Positions 47,922-57,781 are shown, counted from the stretch's first letter. The stretch is DNA of 64,000 nucleotides from Bradyrhizobium sp. CCH5-F6 (GCF_001556045.1 NZ_LSIC01000121.1:186001-250000), one strand, 5' to 3'. The notes: generated by a model from the sequence alone, not told the origin. Numbers and translations are program-made.

Positions 47922-49142
47922 ATGCCTTCTTCCAACTATCGCTGGGTGATCGTCGCGGCCGGTGGGCTGCTCGGCTGCGTCGCGGCCGGCGGCATGTTCT
48001 CTCTGCCGGTGTTCCTGCAGCCGATCGCGAAGGACACGGGCTGGTCGGTGACCGGCATTTCCAGCGCGATGACGATCGGCTTTCTGGCGATGGCCTTTAC
48101 CAGCATGGCCTGGGGCGCGGCGACGGACCGGTTCGGGCCGCTGCCGGTGGTGCTGACGGGATCGACCGTGCTGACGCTCAGCCTGTTCGCCGCGAGCCAT
48201 GCGACCTCGCTTCTGGTGTTCCAGGTCGTGTTCGGCCTCCTGGTCGGCGGCTCCTGTGCGGCGATTTTTGCGCCGATGATGGCGACCGTCACCGGCTGGT
48301 TCGATACAAATCGCAGCCTCGCGGTGTCGCTGGTCTCCGCGGGCATGGGCATGGCGCCGATGACGATGGCACCGCTCGCGGCCTGGCTCGTCTCCGGCCA
48401 CGACTGGCGGACCTCGATGCAGATCGTCGCGCTCGTGGTCGGCGCGATCATGATCCCGGTCTCGTTCCTGGTCCGCCGTCCGCCGGCGCTGGCGCATGCC
48501 GCGGCCGCACCGGCGGGCGAGGGCGCTGCGCAAGGCGAGATGTCGATGGGCGAAGCACTGCGCTCACCGCAATTCCTCATTCTGCTTGCCACCAACTTCT
48601 TCTGCTGCGCGACCCATTCCGGCCCGATCATCCATACGGTCAGCTATGCCGTGAGCTGCGGCATCCCGCTGGTCGCGGCGGTGACGATCTACAGCATCGA
48701 GGGGTTTGCGGGCCTCGGCGGGCGCATCGCCTTCGGACTGATGGGCGACCGTTTCGGCGCCAAGCGCGTGCTGGTCTCGGGGCTCCTGCTGCAGGCGTTC
48801 GGCGCGCTCGCTTACGTCTTTGCGCATCAGCTCACGACGTTCTATGCGGTCGGCGCCATCTTCGGCTTCATCTATGCCGGCACCATGCCGCTCTATGCCG
48901 TCCTCATCCGCGAGAACTTCCCGCTCAAGATGATGGGCACGGTGATCGGCGGCACCGCGATGGCCGGCAGTCTCGGCATGGCGACAGGCCCGCTCGCCGG
49001 TGGCCTGATCTACGACGCGTTCTCCAGCTACGCCTGGCTCTACGTCGCGTCCTGGGCGATGGGCCTTGGTGCCTTCCTGATGGCGATGATGTTTCGGCCC
49101 TTCGCAAAGCCGCAGGCCGAGGCGGCGCCGGCAACGGCGTGA
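47922..49142 (+). CDS. MFS transporter (OFA/YbfB-like)
   Basis: Inner-membrane carrier of 406 residues with 12 hydrophobic segments. GLLGCVAAGGMFSLPVFLQP in helix 1, the motif-A-like TDRFGP in the helix 2-3 loop, and GLMGDRFGAKRVL between helices 8 and 9 fit the oxalate/formate antiporter or monocarboxylate group. The substrate is unknown. The ATG at 47922 follows GGGAGACC. The 248 bp before it hold no gene. Confidence 0.87.
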   Translation: MPSSNYRWVIVAAGGLLGCVAAGGMFSLPVFLQPIAKDTGWSVTGISSAMTIGFLAMAFTSMAWGAATDRFGPLPVVLTGSTVLTLSLFAASHATSLLVFQVVFGLLVGGSCAAIFAPMMATVTGWFDTNRSLAVSLVSAGMGMAPMTMAPLAAWLVSGHDWRTSMQIVALVVGAIMIPVSFLVRRPPALAHAAAAPAGEGAAQGEMSMGEALRSPQFLILLATNFFCCATHSGPIIHTVSYAVSCGIPLVAAVTIYSIEGFAGLGGRIAFGLMGDRFGAKRVLVSGLLLQAFGALAYVFAHQLTTFYAVGAIFGFIYAGTMPLYAVLIRENFPLKMMGTVIGGTAMAGSLGMATGPLAGGLIYDAFSSYAWLYVASWAMGLGAFLMAMMFRPFAKPQAEAAPATA

Positions 49143-49199
49143 GCTGGCGTTCCGGAACGATGCGCGATGCATCGCTTCGCCAATGCATCGAGGCTGCCG

Positions 49200-50894
49200 T
49201 TACTCCCCGGCCAGCACCTTCTGCCAGGTCGGGATCACGGCACCTGTCTGCAGCTTGCCGTCCTCTCCTTTTCCGAGAATGCCGAGATCGAACACAGGCT
49301 TGTACGTTGCCCGGTTGTCGGTGAGATATTTGGCCTTCACCTTGTCATCGAGCGTGGCATTGAAGGGATCGACGACGCCCCGGTACTGGATGCCGATGAA
49401 GTAGGGGAAGGCGGCCTTGCTCAGGCGCGTGCGGTCTGAAACCTCGGCGCCGAATGTCGCGACGTAGTGATACACGGCGCGGTTTTGCCCTGGAACAAAG
49501 CTCTCGATGCCGTTGTAGAAATCGAGGTCGCCATAGCCGGAGACGAATTCATAATCCTCCGCGAAAGAGCCGGTCTTGGCATTGAACAGAAACTTGTCCT
49601 GGTCCGCTATCTGATAGCTGACGGGCAGGATCGACTGGCCGATGTCGGCCCCCCACAAGTCGGAGGATTTGAGCAGGTAGTTGCGAACCACGGCGCTCTT
49701 GCCGTTCGGGAGCCTGACACCGGCTTCCCAATAGACATAACCCTGACCGTCGCGCTTGAGGCCCTTCCTGTCGCTGAGCGCCTTGATCTCGCCCGCGAGT
49801 TTGGCGTCGTTTCCGCTATACCGCACGGGGCCTTCCGTAGCCTCGTCGGCAAGGAGCATATCCGCTTTCGCCTTCTGGAACAGATTGACGAGGCTCGCGC
49901 CGGTGTCGTTGCCGCGATCCCAGTTGCGCACCGCCCATTCGGGCATGGAGCTGCGGTGGCCGGTGCCGCCCTTGCCGGTTTCGATCCAGTCACGCTTCAC
50001 ATAGCTCGACCGCAGCGTCTTGATCCCGGAGGTTTTGTCCAAGGATGCGTATCCCAGCGGTCCGTAGATCGGGTAGCTGTCGATGGCGTAGCCGACGATC
50101 CTGGAATGCGCGCGCGACCCGAGCGCAAAGGGGTCCTTCAACCGTTCGAGCAATTCACGCGACATCTGGTGGTTATGAAAGATGCCGCGGCTCTTGGGGA
50201 ATTGCGGCAGGTCGCTCGGCGTCGCATGCGAAATGTCCGAATTGACGATCGTGGCTTCGGCAACGTTCGCGTCATAGGCCCACGCGCCCTTGTTATTGTA
50301 GGAAAACGTGTCGGTATAGTTGAAGATGCTGACGCCGTTGACGAAGATGCCGATGGCTCCTTTCGAGGCGAACGCATGCAGGGCTGCGGTGTCGGGTTTC
50401 GGTTCGGCGGAGATCTTGTAGACGCCATAGATGTTGCCGGGCTTGAAGCCGGCGAACAGCTTCGGCGTTTCCATCGTGTAGTCGGGAATACCGGTGACGT
50501 AGACCAGGGCGTGGTCGAAATTACCGGCGAGTTCCAGCCCGACGACGTCTGCGGGGATGCGGGAGACGACCTTGCCCCAGACGGGTGTGTCGCTGTTGGC
50601 GAAGCACGGCCTGGCCTTGTCGGTGTTGACCCAGAGATTCGAGACGACGCTCGTCCAGATCGGTTTGGTCTGAAGGTCCGCGAATGCCGTCCCGTCGTTG
50701 TAGGGCGCGCTCAGTCTCTTGACGATCTTGCTGCTGAGGAAGGTCGCGGTCGGACAGGATGTCGTCTTGCCATGTCCGCGAGGCGCGGTGTCGTGGGCGG
50801 AGGCCGGCCATGTGAGCGCTGCCGCACAGATATTGCTGCATGCCAGTATCGTCATTCCCATCGATGGCCGGCGGGGGCGGAAGCATGCAGTCAT
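49200..50894 (-). CDS. Secreted YHYH-domain-type protein
   Basis: Protein of 564 residues with a signal peptide (GMTILACSNICAAALTWPAS then A, within the first 35 residues). The diagnostic block FHNHQMSRELLERL and IVGYAIDSYPIYGPLGYASL matches the YHYH domain, which has unknown function. The remainder is strand-rich and ends with a lysine-rich tail. The first 12 codons may not be translated; an internal ATG in GMTIL is a possible start. No partner gene is obvious. Confidence 0.78.
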   Translation of the reverse strand: MTACFRPRRPSMGMTILACSNICAAALTWPASAHDTAPRGHGKTTSCPTATFLSSKIVKRLSAPYNDGTAFADLQTKPIWTSVVSNLWVNTDKARPCFANSDTPVWGKVVSRIPADVVGLELAGNFDHALVYVTGIPDYTMETPKLFAGFKPGNIYGVYKISAEPKPDTAALHAFASKGAIGIFVNGVSIFNYTDTFSYNNKGAWAYDANVAEATIVNSDISHATPSDLPQFPKSRGIFHNHQMSRELLERLKDPFALGSRAHSRIVGYAIDSYPIYGPLGYASLDKTSGIKTLRSSYVKRDWIETGKGGTGHRSSMPEWAVRNWDRGNDTGASLVNLFQKAKADMLLADEATEGPVRYSGNDAKLAGEIKALSDRKGLKRDGQGYVYWEAGVRLPNGKSAVVRNYLLKSSDLWGADIGQSILPVSYQIADQDKFLFNAKTGSFAEDYEFVSGYGDLDFYNGIESFVPGQNRAVYHYVATFGAEVSDRTRLSKAAFPYFIGIQYRGVVDPFNATLDDKVKAKYLTDNRATYKPVFDLGILGKGEDGKLQTGAVIPTWQKVLAGE

Positions 50895-51143
50895 TCAAAT
50901 TCTCCAGACACGATGCACCTCTTGGTCCGAGGCGTGCGACGTCACAGCACCATGAGGCCAGACGGCCGGTAACCGGCTCTGCGCGATGGAAGTCGTCATG
51001 ATTTCGGAAGGCGCCGTCCCCGCCTGATTCGATGCGCATTATGCAACAAGGCGGCTAGGCTGGCAGAGGTTTTTGATCGCGTGCCGCCGGGCGGCGCATG
51101 CCCGAGCAGACCGCGACCGGGCGCGCGCTTTGCAATGGCAGGT

Positions 51144-52022
51144 CTACGTCGCCAGCCGCTTCTCGAAGAACAGGTCCGGATAGGGATCGTCGTTGAAGCG
51201 GGGGATCTCACGCCAGCCCGTGCTGCGGTAGAGCTGGCCGGCCTCGGGCAGCGCGCTGTTGGTATCGAGGCGCAGCAGCGCGATGCCGAGCTCGTGCGCG
51301 GCGTTCTCGGCCGCGTCCATCAGGCGACGGCCGAGCCGCAATCCGCGGGCGGCCGGCGCGACCCACAGACGCTTGATCTCGGCGTAGCCGCGATCCGTGC
51401 CCTTCAGCCCGACACAGCCGATCGGCAGCGTGTCCGACATCGCGACGATGAACGTGCCGCGCGGCCTTCGCATGTCCTTGGCATCGGGATCGCGCGAGAG
51501 CGAGACATCAAAGCCCTGTTTGAAGCGGCGGCCGAGCTCGGCATAATACTCACCAAGGCAATAGCGCGCCTCATCGCTCTGCGGGTCGATTTCGTTCAGC
51601 GCAACGCGCTCGCGCGTCAGCGCCGAGGCGATCAGATCCATCGCCGCCAGCAGCGCATCGCGTTGCGAATGCTGCGCAAGCAAGCCCTCGGCCTGCGCGT
51701 TCGACAGCGCTTCATAGGCTGCGAACTCGCGCCGGCCCGTGCGCGTGAGCTTTGCCACGCGACGTCGCGCATCATCCTCATGCGCGGCGGTCTCGACCAG
51801 CCCTTCCTCCTCGAGGCTGCGGAGCAGCCGGCTCATCAGCCCGGAATCGAGGCCGAGATAGTCGCGGATCTCCGCCACGTCGGAGCGGCCGTGCCCGATC
51901 GCGTTGAGCACGCGCGCCGCACCCAGCGGGCGGCCGCGTCCGAGGAACGAGCTGTCGAGCGCACCGACGGCAGAGGTGACCGCACGATTGAAGCGGCGAA
52001 CGCGGGAGACGGCATCAAGCAT
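51144..52022 (-). CDS. MarR-type regulator fused to GNAT acetyltransferase
   Basis: Two-domain protein of 292 residues. The N-terminal winged helix (RVLNAIGHGRSDVAEIRDYLGLDSGLMSRLLRSLEEEGLVE, residues 35-80) is MarR-like. The C-terminal GNAT domain has the acetyl-CoA loop RLWVAPAARGLRLGRRLMD and NSALPEAGQLYRSTGW. Such fusions are known in Rhizobiales. It probably represses its own promoter through the palindrome just upstream. Confidence 0.92.
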   Translation of the reverse strand: MLDAVSRVRRFNRAVTSAVGALDSSFLGRGRPLGAARVLNAIGHGRSDVAEIRDYLGLDSGLMSRLLRSLEEEGLVETAAHEDDARRRVAKLTRTGRREFAAYEALSNAQAEGLLAQHSQRDALLAAMDLIASALTRERVALNEIDPQSDEARYCLGEYYAELGRRFKQGFDVSLSRDPDAKDMRRPRGTFIVAMSDTLPIGCVGLKGTDRGYAEIKRLWVAPAARGLRLGRRLMDAAENAAHELGIALLRLDTNSALPEAGQLYRSTGWREIPRFNDDPYPDLFFEKRLAT

Positions 52023-52026
52023 GATG

Positions 52027-52042
52027 TCTGACTTTAGTCAGA
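52027..52042. promoter_or_regulatory. Palindromic operator candidate at the MarR-GNAT promoter
   Basis: TCTGAC-TTTA-GTCAGA is a perfect 6-bp inverted repeat 5 bp upstream of the MarR-GNAT start codon, inside an AT-rich stretch. Size and position fit a MarR dimer site. It would also be read by the divergent acetolactate-synthase-like gene's upstream region. Confidence 0.5.
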
Positions 52043-52231
52043 TATATTCCCGTGTCAATTGCGCCCGGCAGCCGGCAGGGCGAGCACGATGCTGGACCAT
52101 GATCGACGGCTATCCGCGCGAGAACGACCCGTGCGTCTCGAAGCCGCCGCGCGCCTCTTTGTGAGTTGTGCTGCAGCTGCGGACCGCTACGATCGATCCT
52201 CGCAGGCGGCAAACAAAGACCGGGAGGCGGC

Positions 52232-53896
52232 ATGAGCGCGCAGGACCATAAAGTGAAGGGATCGGACCTGTTCGTCGCGGCGCTGGAGAACGAAGGCGTC
52301 GATCGCATCTTCGGCGTTCCCGGCGAAGAGAATCTCGATCTGGTCGAATCGCTGCGCACCTCGAAGATCGAGCTGATCCTGACCCGCCACGAGCAGGCCG
52401 CCGCCTTCATGGCCGCAACGCATGGACGGCTGACAGGCAAACCCGGCGTCTGCCTGTCGACGCTCGGCCCCGGTGCGCTCAATCTGTCCACGGGCGCGGC
52501 CTATGCGAATCTCGGTGCGATGCCGATGATCCTGATCACCGGCCAGAAGCCGATCATGAGCAGCCGGCAGGCGCGGTTCCAGATCGTCGACGTGGTCGCG
52601 ACCATGAAGCCGCTAACGAAGCTATCGCGGCAGATCGTCAACGCCTCCAGCATCCCGACCGTGGTGCGCGACGCCTTTCGCGTGGCGATGGAGGAGCGGC
52701 CGGGCCCGGTCCATCTGGAGCTGCCTGAGGACATCGCCGGCGATGAAGTGCCTGATGTCCCCGTGGTTCCGGTCCATCCGATCGAGATTCCGGTCGCCCA
52801 TCGTGCCGCGCTCGACCGCGCCGCGGAGATGATCCTGGCCGCAAAGCGTCCGTTGGTCATGATGGGGGCTGCGACGAGCCGGCCGCGGTCGACCCATGGC
52901 ATCGCCAGCTTCGTGCGGCGGACCGGCATTCCGTTCTTCACGACACAGATGGGCAAGGGGACCGTGCCCGGCGGCACCAACCTCTACATGGGCACTGCGG
53001 CGCTGTCGGAGCGCGATTACATCCATGACGCGATCGACGCCGCCGACCTGATCGTCGCCATCGGCCATGATCCGATCGAGAAGCCCCCCTTCATCATGGG
53101 CCCCGCGGGGCCGAAGGTCATTCACGTCAGCTACACGCCAGCGAGCGTCGAGCAGGTCTATTTCCCCGATGCCGAGGTCGTCGGGGACGTCGGCCCGAGC
53201 CTGGAGCTGCTGGCGGATCGGCTCGAAGGCAAGCTGCCGCAGGCCGCGGCGCTGCTCCCGCTACGCGAAGAGATCCTGAGGCATATCGCCGATCGCGCCA
53301 CCGAGGCGCGCTGGCCACCGACGCCGCAGCGCATCGTGCACGACATCCGCCAGGTGATCCCGGAAAACGGCATCGTCGCGCTCGACAACGGCATGTACAA
53401 GATCTGGTTCGCGCGCAACTACCGAACCCGCGTCGCCAACACGCTGTTGCTCGACAATGCGCTGGCGACGATGGGCGCCGGCCTGCCGTCGGCGATGATG
53501 GCCGCCATGCTCAATCCCGGCTGCCGTGTGCTCGCGGTCGCCGGCGACGGCGGCTTCATGATGAACAGCCAGGAGATGGAGACCGCGGTCCGTCTCAAGC
53601 TCAATCTCGTCGTGCTGGTGCTGGAGGACAAGGCCTACGGCATGATCCGCTGGAAGCAGGCAGTCGATCATTTCGCCGATTACGGCATGACCTTCGGCAA
53701 TCCCGACTTTGTCCTGTACGCCAAGGCCTATGGCGCCAAGGGGCACCGCATCGAGACGATCGACAGTTTTGCCCCGACGCTGGATGCGGCCTTCAGGGAA
53801 GGCGGCGTGCATCTCGTCTCGATCCCGATCGACTATTCGGAGAATGTGCGCGTGCTCGTGGACGAATTGCGGGCGCATGAGACAACGAAGGCGTGA
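52232..53896 (+). CDS. Thiamine-diphosphate enzyme, acetolactate-synthase-like
   Basis: ThDP enzyme of 554 residues. The catalytic Glu lies in LILTRHEQAAAFMAATHGR; the ThDP motif GDGGFMMNSQEMETAVRLKLN is complete, and the central domain starts RPLVMMGAATSR. It resembles catabolic acetolactate synthase and related pyruvate-type enzymes. No regulatory small subunit is nearby, so an anabolic IlvB role is unlikely. The ATG at 52232 follows GGGAGG. It precedes a Lin0512 and a GNAT gene on the same strand. Confidence 0.87.
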   Translation: MSAQDHKVKGSDLFVAALENEGVDRIFGVPGEENLDLVESLRTSKIELILTRHEQAAAFMAATHGRLTGKPGVCLSTLGPGALNLSTGAAYANLGAMPMILITGQKPIMSSRQARFQIVDVVATMKPLTKLSRQIVNASSIPTVVRDAFRVAMEERPGPVHLELPEDIAGDEVPDVPVVPVHPIEIPVAHRAALDRAAEMILAAKRPLVMMGAATSRPRSTHGIASFVRRTGIPFFTTQMGKGTVPGGTNLYMGTAALSERDYIHDAIDAADLIVAIGHDPIEKPPFIMGPAGPKVIHVSYTPASVEQVYFPDAEVVGDVGPSLELLADRLEGKLPQAAALLPLREEILRHIADRATEARWPPTPQRIVHDIRQVIPENGIVALDNGMYKIWFARNYRTRVANTLLLDNALATMGAGLPSAMMAAMLNPGCRVLAVAGDGGFMMNSQEMETAVRLKLNLVVLVLEDKAYGMIRWKQAVDHFADYGMTFGNPDFVLYAKAYGAKGHRIETIDSFAPTLDAAFREGGVHLVSIPIDYSENVRVLVDELRAHETTKA

Positions 53897-54038
53897 TTGA
53901 TGAAGCGGAGCTGTCGCGGCATCGCTCGCGATGACGGAGGTCTGGGCGGGCACGTCCAGCCTGGATGAGAGCCGCACTTGTGTTGAGGTCGCCGATCGCC
54001 GACACTCCCAATCACTCAACCAATCACAGGACCATGAA

Positions 54039-54386
54039 ATGACCCGCGTTCGTTGTGTCACCGAGATGGGCATGGGCGTCGACGTCCACGGCAGGGACGC
54101 CACCAAGGCGGCCAAGCGCGCCGTGTCGGATGCCATCAGGCATTCGAGCCTCGGCTTCTTCCGGATGATCGGCAAGACCGCGAACGACATGTTCGTGGAC
54201 GTCACGATCGCCGTGCCCAATCCCGAAGCCGTCGACAAGGACGCGGTTGCCAAGGAGCTGCCTTACGGCACGGTGACCGTCAACGCGGTCAAGGGCGGGC
54301 TGGAGATTCCCTCGGCCCCGGAACAGGGCAACGATCCGATCCTGATCGCCAACGCCGCCGTCATCGTCAGCTTCGAGAAGGACTGA
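54039..54386 (+). CDS. Lin0512-family protein
   Basis: Protein of 115 residues starting MTRVRCVTEMGMGVDVHGRD, followed by DATKAAKRAVSDAIRHSSL and VTIAVPNPEAVDKDAVAKELPYG, which identify the Lin0512 family of small proteins of unknown function. It is separated by 142 bp from the ThDP enzyme and by 4 nt from the GNAT gene, so the last two are co-translated. The proximity to a ThDP enzyme may hint at a shared pathway (inference). Confidence 0.85.
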   Translation: MTRVRCVTEMGMGVDVHGRDATKAAKRAVSDAIRHSSLGFFRMIGKTANDMFVDVTIAVPNPEAVDKDAVAKELPYGTVTVNAVKGGLEIPSAPEQGNDPILIANAAVIVSFEKD

Positions 54387-54390
54387 GCCG

Positions 54391-55083
54391 GTGTCGGGCG
54401 GTGATTTGGCGCTGCTGGATTGGCCGATCTGGAGCGCGCTGACGACCACCCAGAAGCATCTCGCGGAAGGCGGCCCTCGGGCGCTGCGCTATCCCGCGGA
54501 CATGACGCCGTTTGCCGACATGGCCGACATGTCCGCGGCAGGTTTTGCTGCATTGGGTGATCTGATGCCGGGTTCGGAGGTTGCCGTGCTGTTCACGCCG
54601 GAACTGGTCGACGTTCCCGACGGCTTCAAGGTTGTGCTCGCCGATACCGGCGAGCAGATGATCGGCTCGCCCGCCGACAGCCCGCTGCGCGACGCAGAGA
54701 TCGTCACCCTGGGTGCCGCCGACGTTCCCGCGATGATGGCGCTGACTGCGCTGACGAAGCCCGGACCCTTCGCGGCGCGCACGCACGAACTCGGCACGTT
54801 CCTCGGCATCCGCGCCGGAGGCGAACTGGTGGCCATGACGGGCGAGCGGATGAAGCCGGGTCATTTCACCGAGATGACCGCGGTCTGCGTGCATCCCGAA
54901 TACCGGGGCCGCGGCTATGCGCAGGCGCTGCTGGCGGCGGTCGCGCGCCAGATCGAGGCGCGCGACGAAATTCCGTTCCTGCACGTATTTTCCAACAATG
55001 CATCAGCAATCGCCCTGTACCAGCGGCAGGGCATGCGGGTCCGGCGCCGCCTCCATGTCACCGCGCTGATGAAGCAGGAATAG
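54391..55083 (+). CDS. GNAT-family N-acetyltransferase
   Basis: Protein of 230 residues with a FR47-like GNAT domain in its C-terminal half: MTAVCVHPEYRGRGYAQALLAAV is the acetyl-CoA loop, and SNNASAIALYQRQGMRVRRRL the final strand and helix. The N-terminal 95 residues form a second degenerate acetyltransferase-like half. GTG start at 54391, 4 nt after the Lin0512 stop. Confidence 0.85.
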   Translation: MSGGDLALLDWPIWSALTTTQKHLAEGGPRALRYPADMTPFADMADMSAAGFAALGDLMPGSEVAVLFTPELVDVPDGFKVVLADTGEQMIGSPADSPLRDAEIVTLGAADVPAMMALTALTKPGPFAARTHELGTFLGIRAGGELVAMTGERMKPGHFTEMTAVCVHPEYRGRGYAQALLAAVARQIEARDEIPFLHVFSNNASAIALYQRQGMRVRRRLHVTALMKQE

Positions 55084-55150
55084 CCGCCGCGCGGGCTTCA
55101 TATTTGGCGAGTTCGCGCTATATCCGTCCCAACCATAATTGGGGAAACAC

Positions 55151-56338
55151 ATGGACGCCAGGACACCTGATTTTTCCGCCGCGCGGACGTCAATGCAGCG
55201 CTACGTCGATCAGGAGATCATCCCCGGGGCATCCTGGGCGGTGCTGCGGGGCCGTGACGTCGTCGACCAGCAATGCGTCGGCTTTGCCGACCGCGAGGCC
55301 GGCACCGCACTTGCGCCCGATCACATCTTCCGCGCCTTTTCCAACACCAAGATCTTCGTCACCTGCGCGATCATGCTGCTGGTCGAGCAGGGCCGCATCG
55401 GGCTCGATGATCCCGTCGAGCAATTCCTGCCGCAGCTCGGCAATCGCAAGGTGCTCAAGCAGGGTGCGACGAACTTGGCGGAGGTAGAGCCCGCACAAAG
55501 CCAGATCACGATCCGTCAGTTGCTCACCCACACCGCCGGTCTCAGCTACGGAATATTCGATCCCGGCACGGTGCTGTTCAAGGGCTACAACGAGGCGCGC
55601 GTGCTCAATCCGCTGACGCCGCTCGTCGACATGATCGACCGGCTCGCCGATCTGCCGCTGTCCTATCACCCTGGTACGGCCTGGGAATATTCCGTGGCGA
55701 CGGACGTGCTCGGCCGGGTCGTGGAGGTCGTCTCCGGTCAGGCGCTCGATGTCTTTCTGAAGTTGCGCATCTTCGATCCGCTCGGCATGACCGATACGGG
55801 CTTCCACGTTCCGGAGGCGCAACAAGGCAGGCTGGTCGCGCTCTACAATGGCGCGGACGTGCTCGATCCCATGAAGCCCGGCCTGACCCGGGCCGACCAT
55901 CTGCCTTATCCGCAAGCCTATCGGCGGCAGTTGCCGCGGCTGTCGGGCGGTGGCGGGCTGGTCTCGACCTTGCCCGACATGCTGGCGCTGGTGCGCGCGC
56001 TGCTGCCCGGGTCGGACGCGCTGCTGAAGCCCGAGACGCTGCGGCAGATGATGACGAACCAGCTGCCTGCAGGCCAGACCATCCGCTTCGCCACTCTCGG
56101 GCCCATTCCCGGCAAGGGCTTTGGTCTCGGCGGCGCCGTCACCTTCGCGCCTACGCCGTTCGATCCCCCGAACTCGACTGGTGAATTCCAGTGGGGCGGT
56201 CTTGCCGGCACGCATTGGTGGATCTGCCCTGAGGCCAATACCGCCGGCGTGCTGATGACCCAGCGCTACATGGGCTTCTGGAACCCGTTCTTCTTCGAGT
56301 TCAAACGTCTGGCCTACCAGGCGGTGGGCGCGAACTGA
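55151..56338 (+). CDS. Serine hydrolase, beta-lactamase fold (EstB-like)
   Basis: Enzyme of 395 residues. Ser-x-x-Lys is in RAFSNTKIFVTCAIM, the Tyr of the second motif in WEYSVATDVLGRVVEVVSG, and the third-motif region is GLAGTHWWICPEANT. This is the EstB/class C-like esterase group; the conserved residues suggest activity. No signal peptide. The ATG at 55151 follows GGGGAAAC. Convergent with rtcB. Confidence 0.88.
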   Translation: MDARTPDFSAARTSMQRYVDQEIIPGASWAVLRGRDVVDQQCVGFADREAGTALAPDHIFRAFSNTKIFVTCAIMLLVEQGRIGLDDPVEQFLPQLGNRKVLKQGATNLAEVEPAQSQITIRQLLTHTAGLSYGIFDPGTVLFKGYNEARVLNPLTPLVDMIDRLADLPLSYHPGTAWEYSVATDVLGRVVEVVSGQALDVFLKLRIFDPLGMTDTGFHVPEAQQGRLVALYNGADVLDPMKPGLTRADHLPYPQAYRRQLPRLSGGGGLVSTLPDMLALVRALLPGSDALLKPETLRQMMTNQLPAGQTIRFATLGPIPGKGFGLGGAVTFAPTPFDPPNSTGEFQWGGLAGTHWWICPEANTAGVLMTQRYMGFWNPFFFEFKRLAYQAVGAN

Positions 56339-56392
56339 CCATCAGCTGGGTGCCGGTTCGTCGGTGCAGGCACAAGGCAAAGCCGACAACGC

Positions 56393-56434
56393 AAGCTGGC
56401 GAGCGGGAGGATGGCTCCTCCCGCTCGCCGGCTT
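56393..56434. terminator. Bidirectional terminator hairpin
   Basis: GGCGAGCGGGAGG and CCTCCCGCTCGCC (56398-56429) form a 13-bp stem with a 6-nt loop, extended by AAGC / GCTT. A TTTC run follows on the plus strand. It lies between the convergent esterase and rtcB genes and could end both. Confidence 0.75.
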
Positions 56435-56440
56435 TCTCGT

Positions 56441-57781
56441 TCAGTCCTTCCACGGATCGAACTCGCCTTCGCCGGCCATGGCGACGGCGAACGGCCGCAG
56501 CGTGTGCAGGACCCGCACGGTGCCGGCGTGCTGGGCAAGCACGTCCGGCAGGCGGCGATAGGCCATCGGACTTTCGTCGAGGTCGGCACCGATCAAGGTG
56601 ACGCCGCGCTCGTTCAGCCACTGGTCCATCTCCGCGCGCGAGAAGCGCCGCTTCGCCTCCCGTCGTCCGAACAGGCGGCCGGCGCCGTGGACGGTCGAGT
56701 ACAGCGAAGCCTTGGCTTCCGGGCTGTCGACGCCTTCGAGAATGACGGCGTCGTCGCCCATCGAGCCGCCGACGAATCCCTTCTGGCCGGGAAACGCCGG
56801 CGTCGCGCCCTTGCGCACCACCCACAGATCCTTGCCGTCGTGGGTCTCACGCCAGGCATAATTGTGGTGGTTGTGCACGCTCTCGGTCACGCTGCCGCCG
56901 ATGATCTGGCGGACGCGCTCGACGACCCATTCGCGGCCCGCATAGGCGTAACGCCCGGCGAGCTGCATCGCCGCGATGTAGCGGCGGCCGAGCTCGGAAT
57001 CCTCGTCGACCACGGCTGGCGGGACGTTCATGCCGTCCTTGCCGCCGGCGGCCTTGAGGTAGCGCGTCGCAGAGGTGTGTCCGAGACCGCGGCTTCCGAA
57101 GTGGACGCCGATCCAGACGAAGCCTTCCTCGTCGCGCATGAGGTCGACATAGTGATTGCCCGATCCGACCGTGCCGAGCTGGCTCGCCGCCTTGTTGCGG
57201 TAGGACTCCATGTCGCTCTCGCGCCAGGCATCGCCGTCGTCGAACAGCGCATGCTCCGCCCGTTCGGCATTGGCACGTCCCACGCCGAACGAGATCGTCT
57301 TGGCGACGTCGCGGATGATCGTGGGCACGAGACCCGCGATGTCGTCGAAGCGCGTGTCGAGCCGGGCCGCCATGTTGCCGCAGCCGATGTCGAAGCCGAC
57401 GCCGGAGATGCTGATCTGCTTCTCATAGGCGATGACGCCGCCGACCGGCTGCGCATAGCCGAGATGGCCGTCTGCGCAGATCACGCCGGACGCGACATTG
57501 CCGACCGCCATGCAGTTGCGCATCTGCGCGATCGTCGCGTCCTCGTGCGGGCCGAACACCTTCAGCGGCGCATTCTGGAAGCGGGCGTCCTGCATTCGGA
57601 ACTCGGCGATCGAGCTCGCGGTTGCATTGGCCTCGCGGGCCAGATGCTCCTTGCGCGCGGCGTCCTTGTACAGGCACCAGGCCGGCTGGCCGCGTCCTTC
57701 GCCGACGCGCGAGTCGGGATCGACGCCGGCGGCGAGGCAGAGCTCGCGGGCGCGTTCCATGTAGGGATCGGGTCGTCGCAT
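56441..57781 (-). CDS. rtcB: RNA-splicing ligase RtcB
   Basis: GTP-dependent ligase of 446 residues that joins RNA 2',3'-cyclic phosphate (or 3'-phosphate) ends to 5'-OH ends. All family motifs are present: DGHLGYAQPVGGVIAYE, GVGFDIGCGN with metal Cys134, GSGNHYVDL, HFGSRGLGH (His227), VHNHHN (metal His), and VHGAGRLFGR with the guanylylated His365. It lies downstream of the Ro60 gene, as in other bacterial RNA-repair operons. No rtcA or RtcR activator is in the window. The ATG at 57781 follows AAGGA. Confidence 0.95.
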   Translation of the reverse strand: MRRPDPYMERARELCLAAGVDPDSRVGEGRGQPAWCLYKDAARKEHLAREANATASSIAEFRMQDARFQNAPLKVFGPHEDATIAQMRNCMAVGNVASGVICADGHLGYAQPVGGVIAYEKQISISGVGFDIGCGNMAARLDTRFDDIAGLVPTIIRDVAKTISFGVGRANAERAEHALFDDGDAWRESDMESYRNKAASQLGTVGSGNHYVDLMRDEEGFVWIGVHFGSRGLGHTSATRYLKAAGGKDGMNVPPAVVDEDSELGRRYIAAMQLAGRYAYAGREWVVERVRQIIGGSVTESVHNHHNYAWRETHDGKDLWVVRKGATPAFPGQKGFVGGSMGDDAVILEGVDSPEAKASLYSTVHGAGRLFGRREAKRRFSRAEMDQWLNERGVTLIGADLDESPMAYRRLPDVLAQHAGTVRVLHTLRPFAVAMAGEGEFDPWKD

